Assembly: GCA_964503315.1 (NCBI GenBank)
Contig: CAZCZL010000001.1
Span: forward strand, 434,001-498,000
From: FEB-12 sp964503315
GTDB lineage: Bacteria; Zixibacteria; MSB-5A5; GN15; FEB-12
Reading direction: 5' to 3'
Length of the DNA stretch: 64,000 bases
Shown here in pieces: positions 25,901 through 34,069 of this stretch. The notes below the pieces were generated by a model, which saw only the letters and a program-made list of their open reading frames with translations, was not told where the DNA came from and did not search any database. A program made the translations under genes and the position numbers. How positions within the stretch are numbered: the first letter of the stretch is position 1; each line of letters begins with the position of its first letter.

Positions 25901-28553
25901 CGTTGCCGTCGTTGTCGAGCGCGTAGATCGCCACGCCATGTTGCGCGCCGGAGAACGGCGTGTCACGGACATCCAAAATCGCGCAGGTATCGACGGATCC
26001 GCCTGAATTGCGGTATCCGATGCCCACAAAGCGATAATTCAGATTCCCCTTCCCCGCGCCATCGACGGTCAATTGCGCTACTTTCACGGAAGCGGAATTG
26101 GTGATCATCAGCACGGGATAGTTGCGGGTTGTCCCGCTACTGATAAAGTAATTGGTCATGGCGACGGCCGGCGCCTGAATGATCGTGGCACCGATCCCGG
26201 CGCCGATCAGATTCAGATCCGCAAAGCTGTCGATCGTGACTTGGCCGACATAGAGACCAGGCATAAGATAGATAGTACTGCCTGAGACCATGTCTACCGC
26301 TTCCTGTATGCGGTTAACCGCATTGAGCTGCGGCGAATCATCATCGACCCACAAGCCGGACATATCCGGCTGGAATCCGACTGCGCCATCCGTGTCGGTC
26401 CCGCTGTTCAACCATGGCGTATAGTCCGCGGTCGCCTGGATCGAGACCGCGACGGTTGCCGCGACATTACTTCCCCACCAATTGCCGCTGAACTGAAGAG
26501 CGAACGCCCCCGCCGCGCCAACGGCAGGAATCACGTTTGCGTTGCTGTTGTTGAACATCGCGTTCTCGTAGAATGTGAACGCGTTCGTGTACCCGGCGTC
26601 GGACTCCAGGTACATCCCATCGGCGCAGTTGGATATGCTGTTGTTGGCGAAATTGACGGTCACATTACCGGAGCCATAGCCCCAGATCTGGGTAGTGACA
26701 TAAATACCTGTAGCGTACGGCCGCACCATGCCATCAACCACGTTATTCGTGAATTGCGGAGTCACCGCGACGTACGCTCCGGCGCAGGTCAGACCAACAT
26801 CGACATTGGTGATCGTATTGCCATCGACCACCGGCGCAATATACGGCGCGAAGACAAAGATACCGTAACCGTTGGTCGCGCTGTTGCTGACGGTGTTGTC
26901 CTGTATCAGATCTGCGACACTGCCGGCATAATTCCCGGCGTTATCGGTGTGAATACCGCTTCCCGAACCGGTCACCGTATTGTGCAGGAACTGACAGCCA
27001 GTCGACCAGTTTGAGGAAATGGCATCATTGCAGTTGGACACCGCATTGTGAGCGAACAGTCCACCACCACCGAAATTGAACATACCTATCGACGAGGTGG
27101 TTGCCTGCACATTGTCTACGGTGCAATACTGGAAGTCGAACGATCCACCGCTCGACGCATAAATGCCCCGCAGGTAGATATTCTTGACGGTCACATATTG
27201 GACCGTGAGATTCTGGTACACCCCCGCCGCGTGGTTGGTGATAATGCCGTTGCGGGCATCGAGGTCGGCACCACCGACGACGACACCGCTGGTGAGCGCC
27301 GGGTTATCGCCATCCAAGGTGATGCCGGATATAGTCACGTCATTCGCCTGCACCAGCACCATATTGCTTGAGCCGGGAGGGATAGATCCGGCTCCGCCCG
27401 GGTTGGGTGCGGATAACGCCGGATGAATGGTAACGAGCGCTTCTCCCTCGCCGACCAGGCTGAGAGGCTTGCCAATCGTAAGATTATCGATGTAAATGCC
27501 TTCAAGTACATTGACCGTTCCACCGGTATTTACCCCGGAAATTCCAAGCGGAATGGTTACAAACGCGTCCTGGCCGTAGGTATGACCATCGACGATGTCG
27601 CCATTGATCTTCCCGATGTACGAATCGTCCACCCAGACCGGATTGGCGCCGACAAGTTCCAGGTCAGCAGTCGTCAACGCGCTGGTCACCGCGACCGTGC
27701 CGCCTGTGATGCCGGCCGTTGAATAGGTGTAGCCGCGGCTGCTGGTCAGTGGGCTCACCAAGGTCGCTCCCTGATATACATTCACTGAGCGGGTCAATTG
27801 GAACAGATCTCCGAGCACCGTCGTCAGATCATCCGTCCCAAGCGCCAGATTATACTGGCCGGAACCGATCACCATGGTGTAACCGCCCAATCCGTCCGGC
27901 TCGAAATAAATGAGCCAGTTGTTGATGGTAGCAGTGGTGTTGTGCGTGTAGGGATTGATCAGCACCCAATATGGCGCTTGATCCCAATACGACGCGTAAC
28001 CGGTTCCGTCATCATAGAAGTAATTGTTGTCAATTTCGACAATGTCACCTGCCTGAAGACCGGTGATAACCGTCTGGATGTAGATACATCCCCCGACAGT
28101 CGTCAGGTAAGTGGCATGGCCGTCCACTGAAATGAGGGTCGCGTCGAGACTCTGGTACGCGACATCGCTGGTGTACCCACCCGCGCCGATCAGTCCAGCC
28201 TCATTTTTGTATGCTGTTACCGCCGCTGCATCGACACGGTGATAGGGAGCCGCGCCGAAGGTGCCGTGATTGATGGCCAGCGCGGCTGATGCGCGAAGTT
28301 CGCCTTTGGCTCCGACAATTGGTTGGATTGCGGGAACGCCGGCGCTCAAACTGACCTCGCCAAGTCCATTGGCAATTCCGCGAGTAAGAGGTACTGCGGT
28401 TGACGCGTTGTGTGATTGAACGATTGATGTGCCGGCCGTAAGCCCGGCATCTTCTTGTGCGTTCGCGACCGTGGGTCTGAGCGGCGCCGCTGCGAAAGCA
28501 AGGCTACCGACCAACAGGACGCAACACACGCTAATGGTCAACATTACCTTCAC
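22962..28553 (-). CDS. giant surface protein: parallel beta-helices, cohesin-like, Ig/FN3, dockerin-like and T9SS sorting domains
   Basis: Encodes 1863 residues from the GTG at 28553 (GAGGAG ten bases upstream); the ATG at 28544 is an alternative. A signal peptide lies in the first 25 residues. Two right-handed beta-helix blocks start at about residues 301 and 734, each opening with VDD and a pectate-lyase-like V-x-E-G-x-Y or L-M-P-G-L-Y strand and carrying many N-T-[IV] turns (PbH1 repeats). Then come a cohesin-like domain (1185-1315), an Ig-like (1320-1410), an FN3-like (1420-1540), and a long-form dockerin-like segment with D-x-F-E-D-L-V-I-F-A (1547-1625). A second cohesin-like domain (1637-1770) and a T9SS sorting domain (1772-1863; NHPNPFNP, ASGIYLYRL, RKMMLVK) close it. 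Beta-helix proteins of this size are often adhesins or polysaccharide-acting enzymes; no catalytic residues were identified. Confidence 0.86.
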   Translation of the reverse strand: MKVMLTISVCCVLLVGSLAFAAAPLRPTVANAQEDAGLTAGTSIVQSHNASTAVPLTRGIANGLGEVSLSAGVPAIQPIVGAKGELRASAALAINHGTFGAAPYHRVDAAAVTAYKNEAGLIGAGGYTSDVAYQSLDATLISVDGHATYLTTVGGCIYIQTVITGLQAGDIVEIDNNYFYDDGTGYASYWDQAPYWVLINPYTHNTTATINNWLIYFEPDGLGGYTMVIGSGQYNLALGTDDLTTVLGDLFQLTRSVNVYQGATLVSPLTSSRGYTYSTAGITGGTVAVTSALTTADLELVGANPVWVDDSYIGKINGDIVDGHTYGQDAFVTIPLGISGVNTGGTVNVLEGIYIDNLTIGKPLSLVGEGEALVTIHPALSAPNPGGAGSIPPGSSNMVLVQANDVTISGITLDGDNPALTSGVVVGGADLDARNGIITNHAAGVYQNLTVQYVTVKNIYLRGIYASSGGSFDFQYCTVDNVQATTSSIGMFNFGGGGLFAHNAVSNCNDAISSNWSTGCQFLHNTVTGSGSGIHTDNAGNYAGSVADLIQDNTVSNSATNGYGIFVFAPYIAPVVDGNTITNVDVGLTCAGAYVAVTPQFTNNVVDGMVRPYATGIYVTTQIWGYGSGNVTVNFANNSISNCADGMYLESDAGYTNAFTFYENAMFNNSNANVIPAVGAAGAFALQFSGNWWGSNVAATVAVSIQATADYTPWLNSGTDTDGAVGFQPDMSGLWVDDDSPQLNAVNRIQEAVDMVSGSTIYLMPGLYVGQVTIDSFADLNLIGAGIGATIIQAPAVAMTNYFISSGTTRNYPVLMITNSASVKVAQLTVDGAGKGNLNYRFVGIGYRNSGGSVDTCAILDVRDTPFSGAQHGVAIYALDNDGNDQTLAIRDVAVTGFQKTALALIGVDLTATVDNCTITGAGPTTVTAQNGIQFTDVASGNASYNTVSNISYTGASWSASGILASGPGSIHADNNIINECQASGYWSECGGSFTDNSITQTLAGTGHHEVYGFLGVYGTAGPVAKFKPSGIDTDLQRSTALAAASPMTYSVIVSGNSMDGGGTDTSYAVFPYAYNTGNASLQIFDNRITNYLVGLEFFEDTGTPTLVGDIDNNVLLFNDYGLDNIGGALSVENNVFANGVNAGDNSAGNYYNQNCWSDYGGTPPYAIGGGGGNVDANPRTDCGLDLSPDSITYLCGSGVTVTVSIGDAVTALDAADIRLEYPAELTVASVTASSGNFFLTSSQTNHGAGQKDTLVVNLGVLTGVQDGPANLFNVSFTGSVSLCAWNEIAMFYRDLRDSTNSPIIVPMASPVAFRSDCVDPSITVLSPGAGGFYNAAPVLSLSASDDCDLEAVYYQVDGCTTTWLPIATGLTGTSYANASWTLPGFAALTEAVHCVRFKVVDDAQRGNADSCTYTWCFTKDVTAPAPPTDLVAKPGHNRVHLSWQNSTSSDVVGVKLQRVPWTNYPNYNTVPGATPAPSYPASQVVGLTVFDSAASVGVNVTHDDLSGLSFATRDIQYYGAFAYDAAGNYSVAAPSAQGRATSYWLGDISNGAVTPNSSDGFVYLEDLALFSIAYATKQGDPAFYDDADFGPTFGGSPKGIPNPDDSIQFEDLVIFAINFDAVNPTMKAVPVFADNSVNGELSLSVSGEQEGDANVYHLNLLNNRGDLKALRVSLSFDPKATLSGVILNPALSESSQLIFTKIITGEGIVTIDAAILGTGSTLGGSGEIAALRFTSTEGSPNLVLTEGTLRDRDNQSLTVALVSPEVRVLPATYSLAQNHPNPFNPVTEIEYQIPTDGRVRLEVFNMLGQSVKVLVDQPQAAGVYTIPWNGTDAGGNSVASGIYLYRLTSNAYSATRKMMLVK

Positions 28554-29024
28554 TGTTTCTATTCTCCTCAGAGACAGAGTGTGAGGCCAACGTTGCGAGT
28601 AGACGTCGGTCGAACTTAAAAACCTGTCATGGTTTTTGTGGACCGGAATGGACACGCGATCAGAGAAGCAGATGCAATCGGTGCGAAGAAGTGTCCCCTC
28701 CGTTGGGATCTAATTCGGGATCATTGAGTGCCGCGCCACCCCCTTTCCCTGTGTACCAGGTACATGTGCGTAGACGTTCCTCCGCGAGCGTTCAGTAAAC
28801 CATGAGAATGCGAACCTTTGCTTGGGAGTACGGGATTGCGAGTAAGTCTCGACTCATGTCCAACATACCAGGGGAACGGACGTTTGTCAAGATGATAGAG
28901 TGACATTACCACCTTTTTCTGGGAACGAGTCAGCGGATGGGCGCAAATGATGAGGGTATATTTGTTACGGTTTAGGGAAATGTACTTGATCAGTTGTGGT
29001 AGCTGTTTGCCCCCAACAAAAAGA
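28554..29024. other. 471-bp non-coding stretch upstream of the giant beta-helix gene
   Basis: Holds the leader and presumably the promoter of the giant protein gene (minus strand). A 63-codon frame in it has no sign of being a gene. Nothing else was recognised. Confidence 0.5.
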
Positions 29025-29040
29025 CCGCCAAATCTGGCGG
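29025..29040 (-). terminator. short terminator-like hairpin
   Basis: CCGCCA/TGGCGG with a 4-nt loop is followed on the minus strand by TTTTT. It directly precedes the 122-nt tRNA-derived repeat, as does a similar hairpin at the other copy. Confidence 0.6.
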
Positions 29041-29050
29041 CTGGGATTTT

Positions 29051-29172
29051 TATGCCGAAGGGGGGATTCGAAACCCCATGATTCTATTGCGATAACAACG
29101 ACTTACGAACGGCCGTTAGCATATAAATCAGTGTAGTTCTCATGCAGCGGAGCCGGATTTCTCCGGCCCCGT
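29051..29172 (-). repeat. 122-nt repeat with tRNA-Leu 3'-end segment, copy 1 (diverged)
   Basis: The first 31 bases resemble the T-arm and 3' acceptor strand of the tRNA-Leu at 47940-48023, with a few changes. The rest can be aligned over its whole length with 40791-40912: both contain AACGACTTAC, a short CGTTAG motif, and GAGCCGGATT with CTCCGGCCCCGT at the far end. The two copies have equal length. In the tRNA sense, the repeat is oriented so that the tRNA 3' end terminates it. It is not a complete tRNA. Confidence 0.85.
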
Positions 29173-29435
29173 TGAGTCCAGAAAGCACGATCTCGTTCAA
29201 TATCCTTCGGATAACTCGGCGGCGTCGGCCAAGGGAACTGAGTTGCGTCGGCTATCAACAAGGACAGGTCCGAAAGGTCGGGTGTTTGGCTCAGCCCCCT
29301 ATTGACATTCCCTGTCGTGCCTACACAACAGCAGGCGTCGCCATGTCCATCAAGGACAAGATCCTCCTGACTCGGATTGAATGCTTCAAGGTAGTTGCCA
29401 AACCCTGAAGCAAACCGTACTTTGAAGCTCAGCAC
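29173..29435 (-). pseudogene. relic of a TSP3/dockerin gene 3' end
   Basis: The minus strand encodes a remnant with N-P-S-Q-E-D, DGHGDACCC (TSP3 end) and TGNVNRGLSQTPDLSDLSLLI (one dockerin-like unit). The second unit is missing and the remnant runs into proline-rich and unrelated residues, then through the tRNA-derived repeat. The layout matches the end of the FG-GAP gene (QEDANNDGIGDACCC, TGNVN). There is no start codon with a binding site and no signal peptide, so this is a decayed gene end rather than a working protein. Confidence 0.75.
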
Positions 29436-29574
29436 TGCGGAAGGACTTGCCCGGAAACCGCCACGGAGTGGATTGCTCGCCCAGTGCCCGAAGGCTGCCT
29501 GCTATGAACTGCTGTCGTATGTTGATTATCCCCGCATTAAATCATCATTTGATATATCTCTCAGGAGGACACGC

Positions 29575-30900
29575 GTGATCAGAAAACCAGTCATGCTGAC
29601 TGCGCTGGCGCTGCTTATCGGGGTAGTTTCCGCCCATGCGAGTTTTCAACTTAATGTTACTGAGCACAAACTCGACAACGGCCTGACTATCCTGATGATG
29701 GAGAACCACACTTCGCCGGTCATTTCCTACTACACCATCTACAAGGTTGGCTCGCGCAATGAACGGCGGGAGAACTCCGGCGTCAGTCATTTCTTCGAGC
29801 ATATGATGTTCAACGGCGCCAAGAAATACGGCCCCAAGATGTTCGACCAGGCACTGGAATCCAAAGGCGGAAATAACAACGCTTACACCAGCCAGAATAT
29901 CACGGCCTACTATGAGGACTTCCCGGTCGAAGCGCTGGAATTGGTGCTGGATCTCGAATCTGATCGCATGGCCAACTTGGCGCTTCTGGAAGAACAGGTG
30001 AAGTCCGAGGCCGGAGTAGTTTCTGAAGAGCGGCTGGTTGGGTCAGACAATGACAATCTCGGCATTATGGACGAAGAAATGTGGGCTACCGCCTTCATGG
30101 CCCATTCGTACGAAGCTCCGGTGATCGGCTGGATGGAGTCAATCAAGAACTTCAACCGAGCTGATGCCCTGGAGTATTTCAGAACGTATTATGCACCCAA
30201 TAATGCGGTGGTGGCGATTGTAGGCGACTTTGACACTCAGAAAACGTTGGCGCTGGTAAAACAGTACTTGGCCGGCCTGCAGAGCGGTCCGCCGCCGCCA
30301 GTCGTTCCGCGCTATGAGCCGGAACAGCGCGGGGCCAAACGAGTGTTTCTCGAGCGCGAAGCAGAGCATGAACATATCATGCGCGGCTACCATATCGGGG
30401 ATAAGGACAGCCCGGACCTGTATCCGCTTGAAGTCATTCAGTTCATTCTGACCACCGGTGAATCCTGCCGCATGAACCAGACACTGGTCAATGATCTGCA
30501 GGTGGCCCTTGACCAATATGGCGGGTTCGACTGGGGATTTGATCCCTCGCTATTTTACTTCTATATCGCGGTACCCCCCGGCGTGAAGTACCAGGTTGCC
30601 GAGACTGCTTTCGATTCAGTTCTCGCAGATCTGACGGTCAACGGCCCGACCGCCGAGGAGTTGCAGAAAGCTAAAAACAGCCTGACGGCTAACTTCTACA
30701 AGGGGTACCAGACCAACAACGGCACCGCTCACGAGCTGGCCAGATACAAAACGCTTTACGGCGACTGGAAAGCGCTCTACTCGTACGTCGATCGCATTAA
30801 CGCGGTCACTATCGAGCAGGTCAAAGAGGTGATGGCCCGGTATTTCATCGCGAAAAATTCCACGACCGTGACGCTCGTTCCGGAAGGAGGCAATCAGTGA
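29575..30900 (+). CDS. M16 zinc metallopeptidase, catalytic subunit
   Basis: Encodes 441 residues from the GTG at 29575, with AGGAGG six bases upstream; a longer frame to 29395 has no leader character. Residues 1-22 look like a signal peptide (SAHAS). The inverted zinc motif HxxEH is intact in SHFFEHMMFNG, with the distal ligand Glu in EAGVVSEERLVG about 75 residues later. Pitrilysin/processing-peptidase family members degrade short peptides in a clam-shell chamber formed by two half-subunits. The neighbour starts within this gene's stop (GTGA, 4-nt overlap) and supplies the second half. The pair is expected in the periplasm. It is flanked on both sides by dockerin gene relics. Confidence 0.92.
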   Translation: MIRKPVMLTALALLIGVVSAHASFQLNVTEHKLDNGLTILMMENHTSPVISYYTIYKVGSRNERRENSGVSHFFEHMMFNGAKKYGPKMFDQALESKGGNNNAYTSQNITAYYEDFPVEALELVLDLESDRMANLALLEEQVKSEAGVVSEERLVGSDNDNLGIMDEEMWATAFMAHSYEAPVIGWMESIKNFNRADALEYFRTYYAPNNAVVAIVGDFDTQKTLALVKQYLAGLQSGPPPPVVPRYEPEQRGAKRVFLEREAEHEHIMRGYHIGDKDSPDLYPLEVIQFILTTGESCRMNQTLVNDLQVALDQYGGFDWGFDPSLFYFYIAVPPGVKYQVAETAFDSVLADLTVNGPTAEELQKAKNSLTANFYKGYQTNNGTAHELARYKTLYGDWKALYSYVDRINAVTIEQVKEVMARYFIAKNSTTVTLVPEGGNQ

Positions 30901-32267
30901 AACAGCTCCTTGTACTATGTCTGGTGGTGTTTGCTCTGGCAACTCCGGCGTCCGCTAAAATCACTCTGCCCACCGCTGAGCAGTTTACGCTCAACAATGG
31001 ACTGACCGTTCAGGTCATACAGCGGCCGCAACTCCCGCTGTTTTCGCTGATGCTGACCTGCCGCGGAGGATCCATCTATGATCCTGCGGGCAAAGAAGGT
31101 CTCGCGGCATTGTCCAACGAGATGCTGATGCGTGGCACCGCCACTCGCACGGCCAAGCAGATCGCGGATGAAATCGCGTTCGGAGGCGGCACATTAAATA
31201 ATGCGTGCGGGAATGTATCGGCGGGGTTCGAGGGCGAGTTCCTGTCCGCCCAGGGAGAAAAATCGTTCGAGATTCTGGCCGATATGATCCTTCACTCGAC
31301 CTTTGCGACCGACGAATTCGATAAAACCAAGGCGCGGATTCTGGGCGATCTGCAGGGTCGGCGGGAGAACCCGACCACCGTCGCCAACGATGCCATTCGT
31401 CAGGAGATTCTGGGCGCAAGCAGATTTGCCCATTTCAACGGCGGTCTACCCGCGACAGTCGAGCCGCTCACACGGGACGATGTCGCTCGGTTCGTACAAT
31501 CTCACTACACACCTGACAATTGCGTCCTCGTGGTGTGCGGTGATATCTCGCCCGCATCCGTCCGCACGTGGGCCAAAAAGTATTTCGGGAAATGGGCCGG
31601 CAAGGCAGTACTGCTTCCGATGGAAGTCGCTTTCCCTTCGGTAACCGGACGGGACGTAGTCATCTACGACAAACCTGATGCGTCGCAGACCCAGATCCGA
31701 ATCGGCGGGAGCGGGATGCCGTTGAATCACCCGGACTTTCCTGCCCTGGAAGTTGTTCGCACTATCTACGGCGGCTCGTTTGCCTCTCGCCTGATGGACG
31801 AGATACGGGTCAACCGCGGATTGACCTACGGCGTTTCTTGTCGGAGTCAACATTTCAAGCCAGGTGGCCTGGTTTACGTGCAGACGTTTACCAAGAATGC
31901 CACAGTTGGCGAGGTGGTGGATCTCATTCTGGCGGAAGCCCTCAAGATGCAGACTGAAATGGTATCGGATTCGGAATTGACGGATGGTGCCAATTTCCGA
32001 GGCGGTACTTACCCGCTTGAGTTCGAGACCAACGGCAGCCTGGCCAGTGTATTTACCGACATGTGGGTCAACGGCCTGAATAAGTCGTATTACGAGGACT
32101 TCCAGGAGCGGATCAAGGCAGTCACACCACAGCAGGCGATGGATGCCGCGAATAAGTACTTTGCCAAGGACCACTATCGTTTAATTCTGGTCGGGAAGGC
32201 TGACGAAATCCGCACACAAGCCGAGAAATACGGTCCGGTTACAGTGCGACCGTTCTCGGAAAAATAG
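30897..32267 (+). CDS. M16 peptidase-like, non-catalytic partner subunit
   Basis: Encodes 456 residues, starting at GTG inside the stop codon of the catalytic subunit. Signal peptide 1-20 (LATPASAK). It has the M16 fold pattern (LNNGLTVQVIQRPQLPLFSLML, KEGLAALSNEMLMRGT), but the zinc motif HxxEH is replaced by LAALSNEML, so it cannot bind zinc. It keeps the R/Y-containing C-terminal segment near NRGLTYGV, used for substrate binding in this family. It is the usual inactive half of a heterodimeric M16 peptidase. Translational coupling implies a 1:1 complex with the upstream subunit. Confidence 0.9.
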   Translation: MKQLLVLCLVVFALATPASAKITLPTAEQFTLNNGLTVQVIQRPQLPLFSLMLTCRGGSIYDPAGKEGLAALSNEMLMRGTATRTAKQIADEIAFGGGTLNNACGNVSAGFEGEFLSAQGEKSFEILADMILHSTFATDEFDKTKARILGDLQGRRENPTTVANDAIRQEILGASRFAHFNGGLPATVEPLTRDDVARFVQSHYTPDNCVLVVCGDISPASVRTWAKKYFGKWAGKAVLLPMEVAFPSVTGRDVVIYDKPDASQTQIRIGGSGMPLNHPDFPALEVVRTIYGGSFASRLMDEIRVNRGLTYGVSCRSQHFKPGGLVYVQTFTKNATVGEVVDLILAEALKMQTEMVSDSELTDGANFRGGTYPLEFETNGSLASVFTDMWVNGLNKSYYEDFQERIKAVTPQQAMDAANKYFAKDHYRLILVGKADEIRTQAEKYGPVTVRPFSEK

Positions 32268-32299
32268 CGGACCTGGCACCGTCGCGATTCCCAGGTTTC

Positions 32300-32415
32300 C
32301 CTCTCGAGCAACTCGGTGAAGTCGACCGCGGCGTTTGAGTGAGGTACGCGTACGAGATTGATAGGTCAGGCAGATCCACTGTTCCTGTCGTACCAATGTG
32401 GTTACAGTCGCGCAT
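32300..32415 (-). pseudogene. relic of a single dockerin-like unit
   Basis: On the minus strand, IGTTGTVDLPDLS followed by YAYLTQTPRSTSPSC is a recognisable, decayed dockerin-like unit with lost calcium-loop residues and no second unit. It lies within a 313-bp stretch between the M16 pair and the trypsin-like protease and has no start, binding site or signal peptide. It mirrors the relic at 29173-29435 on the other side of the M16 pair. Confidence 0.6.
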
Positions 32416-32516
32416 GACGGAGAAGCCGCCGCCAAGGCTCGCCCGGTGTGATTTCGTGGTTCGCCATCTTGACACTCATGTATGAATTGAGCTCTCCTCA
32501 TCGGCCACCTCAAAAA

Positions 32517-32544
32517 AATCACCGAGACATGAGTCTCGGTGATT
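32517..32544 (-). terminator. terminator after the trypsin-like protease gene
   Basis: A perfect 12-bp stem with a 4-nt loop and a T7 tail on the minus strand, 37 nt past the stop codon. A strong rho-independent terminator. Confidence 0.85.
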
Positions 32545-32581
32545 CTGAAACGATGCTCGTCAGACATTTTGCGATTCGATT

Positions 32582-33835
32582 TCAGCGATCCGGCTGCATG
32601 TCGCCATTATCATCCCATGCTTCGGTTTCATATGTTCCGTCGCCGTCCTTGTCGATGAACCAATGCTCGTATGTGCCATTGGCGTCTTCATCCACCATCA
32701 TCGCTTCTGGCACCTGATTTTCATCCAGGTCGGTCATCACAGTATCCGGCTGGCCGTCACCATTGGTGTCGACGAGGTACATGTCAAATACGCCATTGCC
32801 GCTGGTGTCATAGCACCAGGTATCGGTCTTGCCGTCGCCGTTGGCGTCGGCGGGGGTTCCGCCGGACGGTACATTGGAGCCAGCGGAGCCGCCACCCTGA
32901 TTCCCACCACCCTGCGCCGAAGCATGAGTCGCGGTCGGCTTCGGACGAGCCGGCTCAACCGGATATTTCCCCATCTTGCCGTCATCGATGAACGACCGGA
33001 ACTCATCCAGATGCACCGCATAGTTCAGGCCCTGACCCTGCGCGTCGCCGAAGCTGTTCACGCCGATCAATTGTCCCTTCTCATTGAAGAGCGGTCCGCC
33101 TGAGTTTCCCGGATTGATCGGGGTCTGGGTCTGAATGATCTGCGCTTTGAAGGCTGTCCCTTCGCCGTAGGACCACTCATACTTCGGACGGATCGCGCTG
33201 ATCACGCCGTAGGTGAATGTCCAGAGCTGTTCATGCGGGTGGCCGATCGCGAAGACATCCTGCGCCACCGCCAGATCGGTCTCTTTGCCCAGCTTGACGA
33301 ACGGCTGCTTGGTCGGATAGCGGAGCTTGACTAGTGCCAGGTCACGGTGGCTGTCAGTGGCGATCACGTCGCCACGCTCAAAGTCGTTCACGGCTACATC
33401 GGCCCAGCTCGCGAAATCCGGGTCATAGAACAACACATGCATTTCTGTCTGACCCTCGACCACGTGCCAATTGGTTAGGATGGTCCCCTGATCGTCAATC
33501 AGGGTACCAGAACCAAGGCTGCTGCCATCGGGGGTGACCAGTGCAACTACAGACGGAGCACACTTCTTGAAGAGCTCGCTTGCGCCCGACAGCTGACGAG
33601 TACCACCGTCTCCTTCGGTCGGGGTGAATGATTTCATGCCGGCTACTTTGGCCATTACTTTTGGCGTGGCGCCAAGGAATCCGGCAGCGTCCAGCAGCTG
33701 CTGGTCTGCCTCACTAAGAGGCTTGGCTTGGTCGGTGGTGGGCTTGATCGATCCGATGTTGACCTTGGCCGGTCCGGCGATCGCCAGGCACCAGCACAGG
33801 ACCACCGCGGCCAAGACATAGATTGTCTTTCTCAC
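32582..33835 (-). CDS. trypsin-like serine protease with C-terminal Asp-rich repeats
   Basis: Encodes 417 residues from the GTG at 33835, with AAAGGAG seven bases upstream. Signal peptide 1-21 (CLAIAGPAK). Residues about 90-300 form a chymotrypsin-fold protease of the HtrA-like type: His in TNWHVV, Asp in HRDLALVKL, Ser in NPGNSGGPL. There is no PDZ domain. Instead a Gly/Ser linker leads to about five repeats of roughly 18 residues with D-x-[ND]-G-[DN]-G cores (DANGDGKTD, DTNGDGQPD, DKDGDGTYE, DDNGDMQPD), which look like calcium-binding EF-hand-like loops. These may bind calcium and regulate stability or mediate binding. Expected periplasmic or secreted. Single gene between a strong terminator and a divergent region. 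Confidence 0.87.
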   Translation of the reverse strand: MRKTIYVLAAVVLCWCLAIAGPAKVNIGSIKPTTDQAKPLSEADQQLLDAAGFLGATPKVMAKVAGMKSFTPTEGDGGTRQLSGASELFKKCAPSVVALVTPDGSSLGSGTLIDDQGTILTNWHVVEGQTEMHVLFYDPDFASWADVAVNDFERGDVIATDSHRDLALVKLRYPTKQPFVKLGKETDLAVAQDVFAIGHPHEQLWTFTYGVISAIRPKYEWSYGEGTAFKAQIIQTQTPINPGNSGGPLFNEKGQLIGVNSFGDAQGQGLNYAVHLDEFRSFIDDGKMGKYPVEPARPKPTATHASAQGGGNQGGGSAGSNVPSGGTPADANGDGKTDTWCYDTSGNGVFDMYLVDTNGDGQPDTVMTDLDENQVPEAMMVDEDANGTYEHWFIDKDGDGTYETEAWDDNGDMQPDR

Positions 33836-34069
33836 AGAAATTCTCCTTTGGTGTTGTTGGTATGCGAAAGAGTTTACGTATCGGTTACACGGAATACTAA
33901 TGTAAGGCAAAAAAGCTCCATCAAGTCAATAAAAAGGCAAAGAAAACAAACTTGGTCGTCTTTTGCAAGTTACGTAGCGAATTGTGGTTGTCCTTGAAAG
34001 AAATTAGGTTAGATTAAGTATTCTATCTGCCGTTTGGTGGAATTTGTCGACAATTCATGGAAAAAATAT

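Noticed and set aside
29103..29435. 110-codon frame with DLSDLS as an intact small dockerin gene
   Set aside because: No signal peptide or binding site, second dockerin unit lost, and it runs through the tRNA-derived repeat; treated as a relic.
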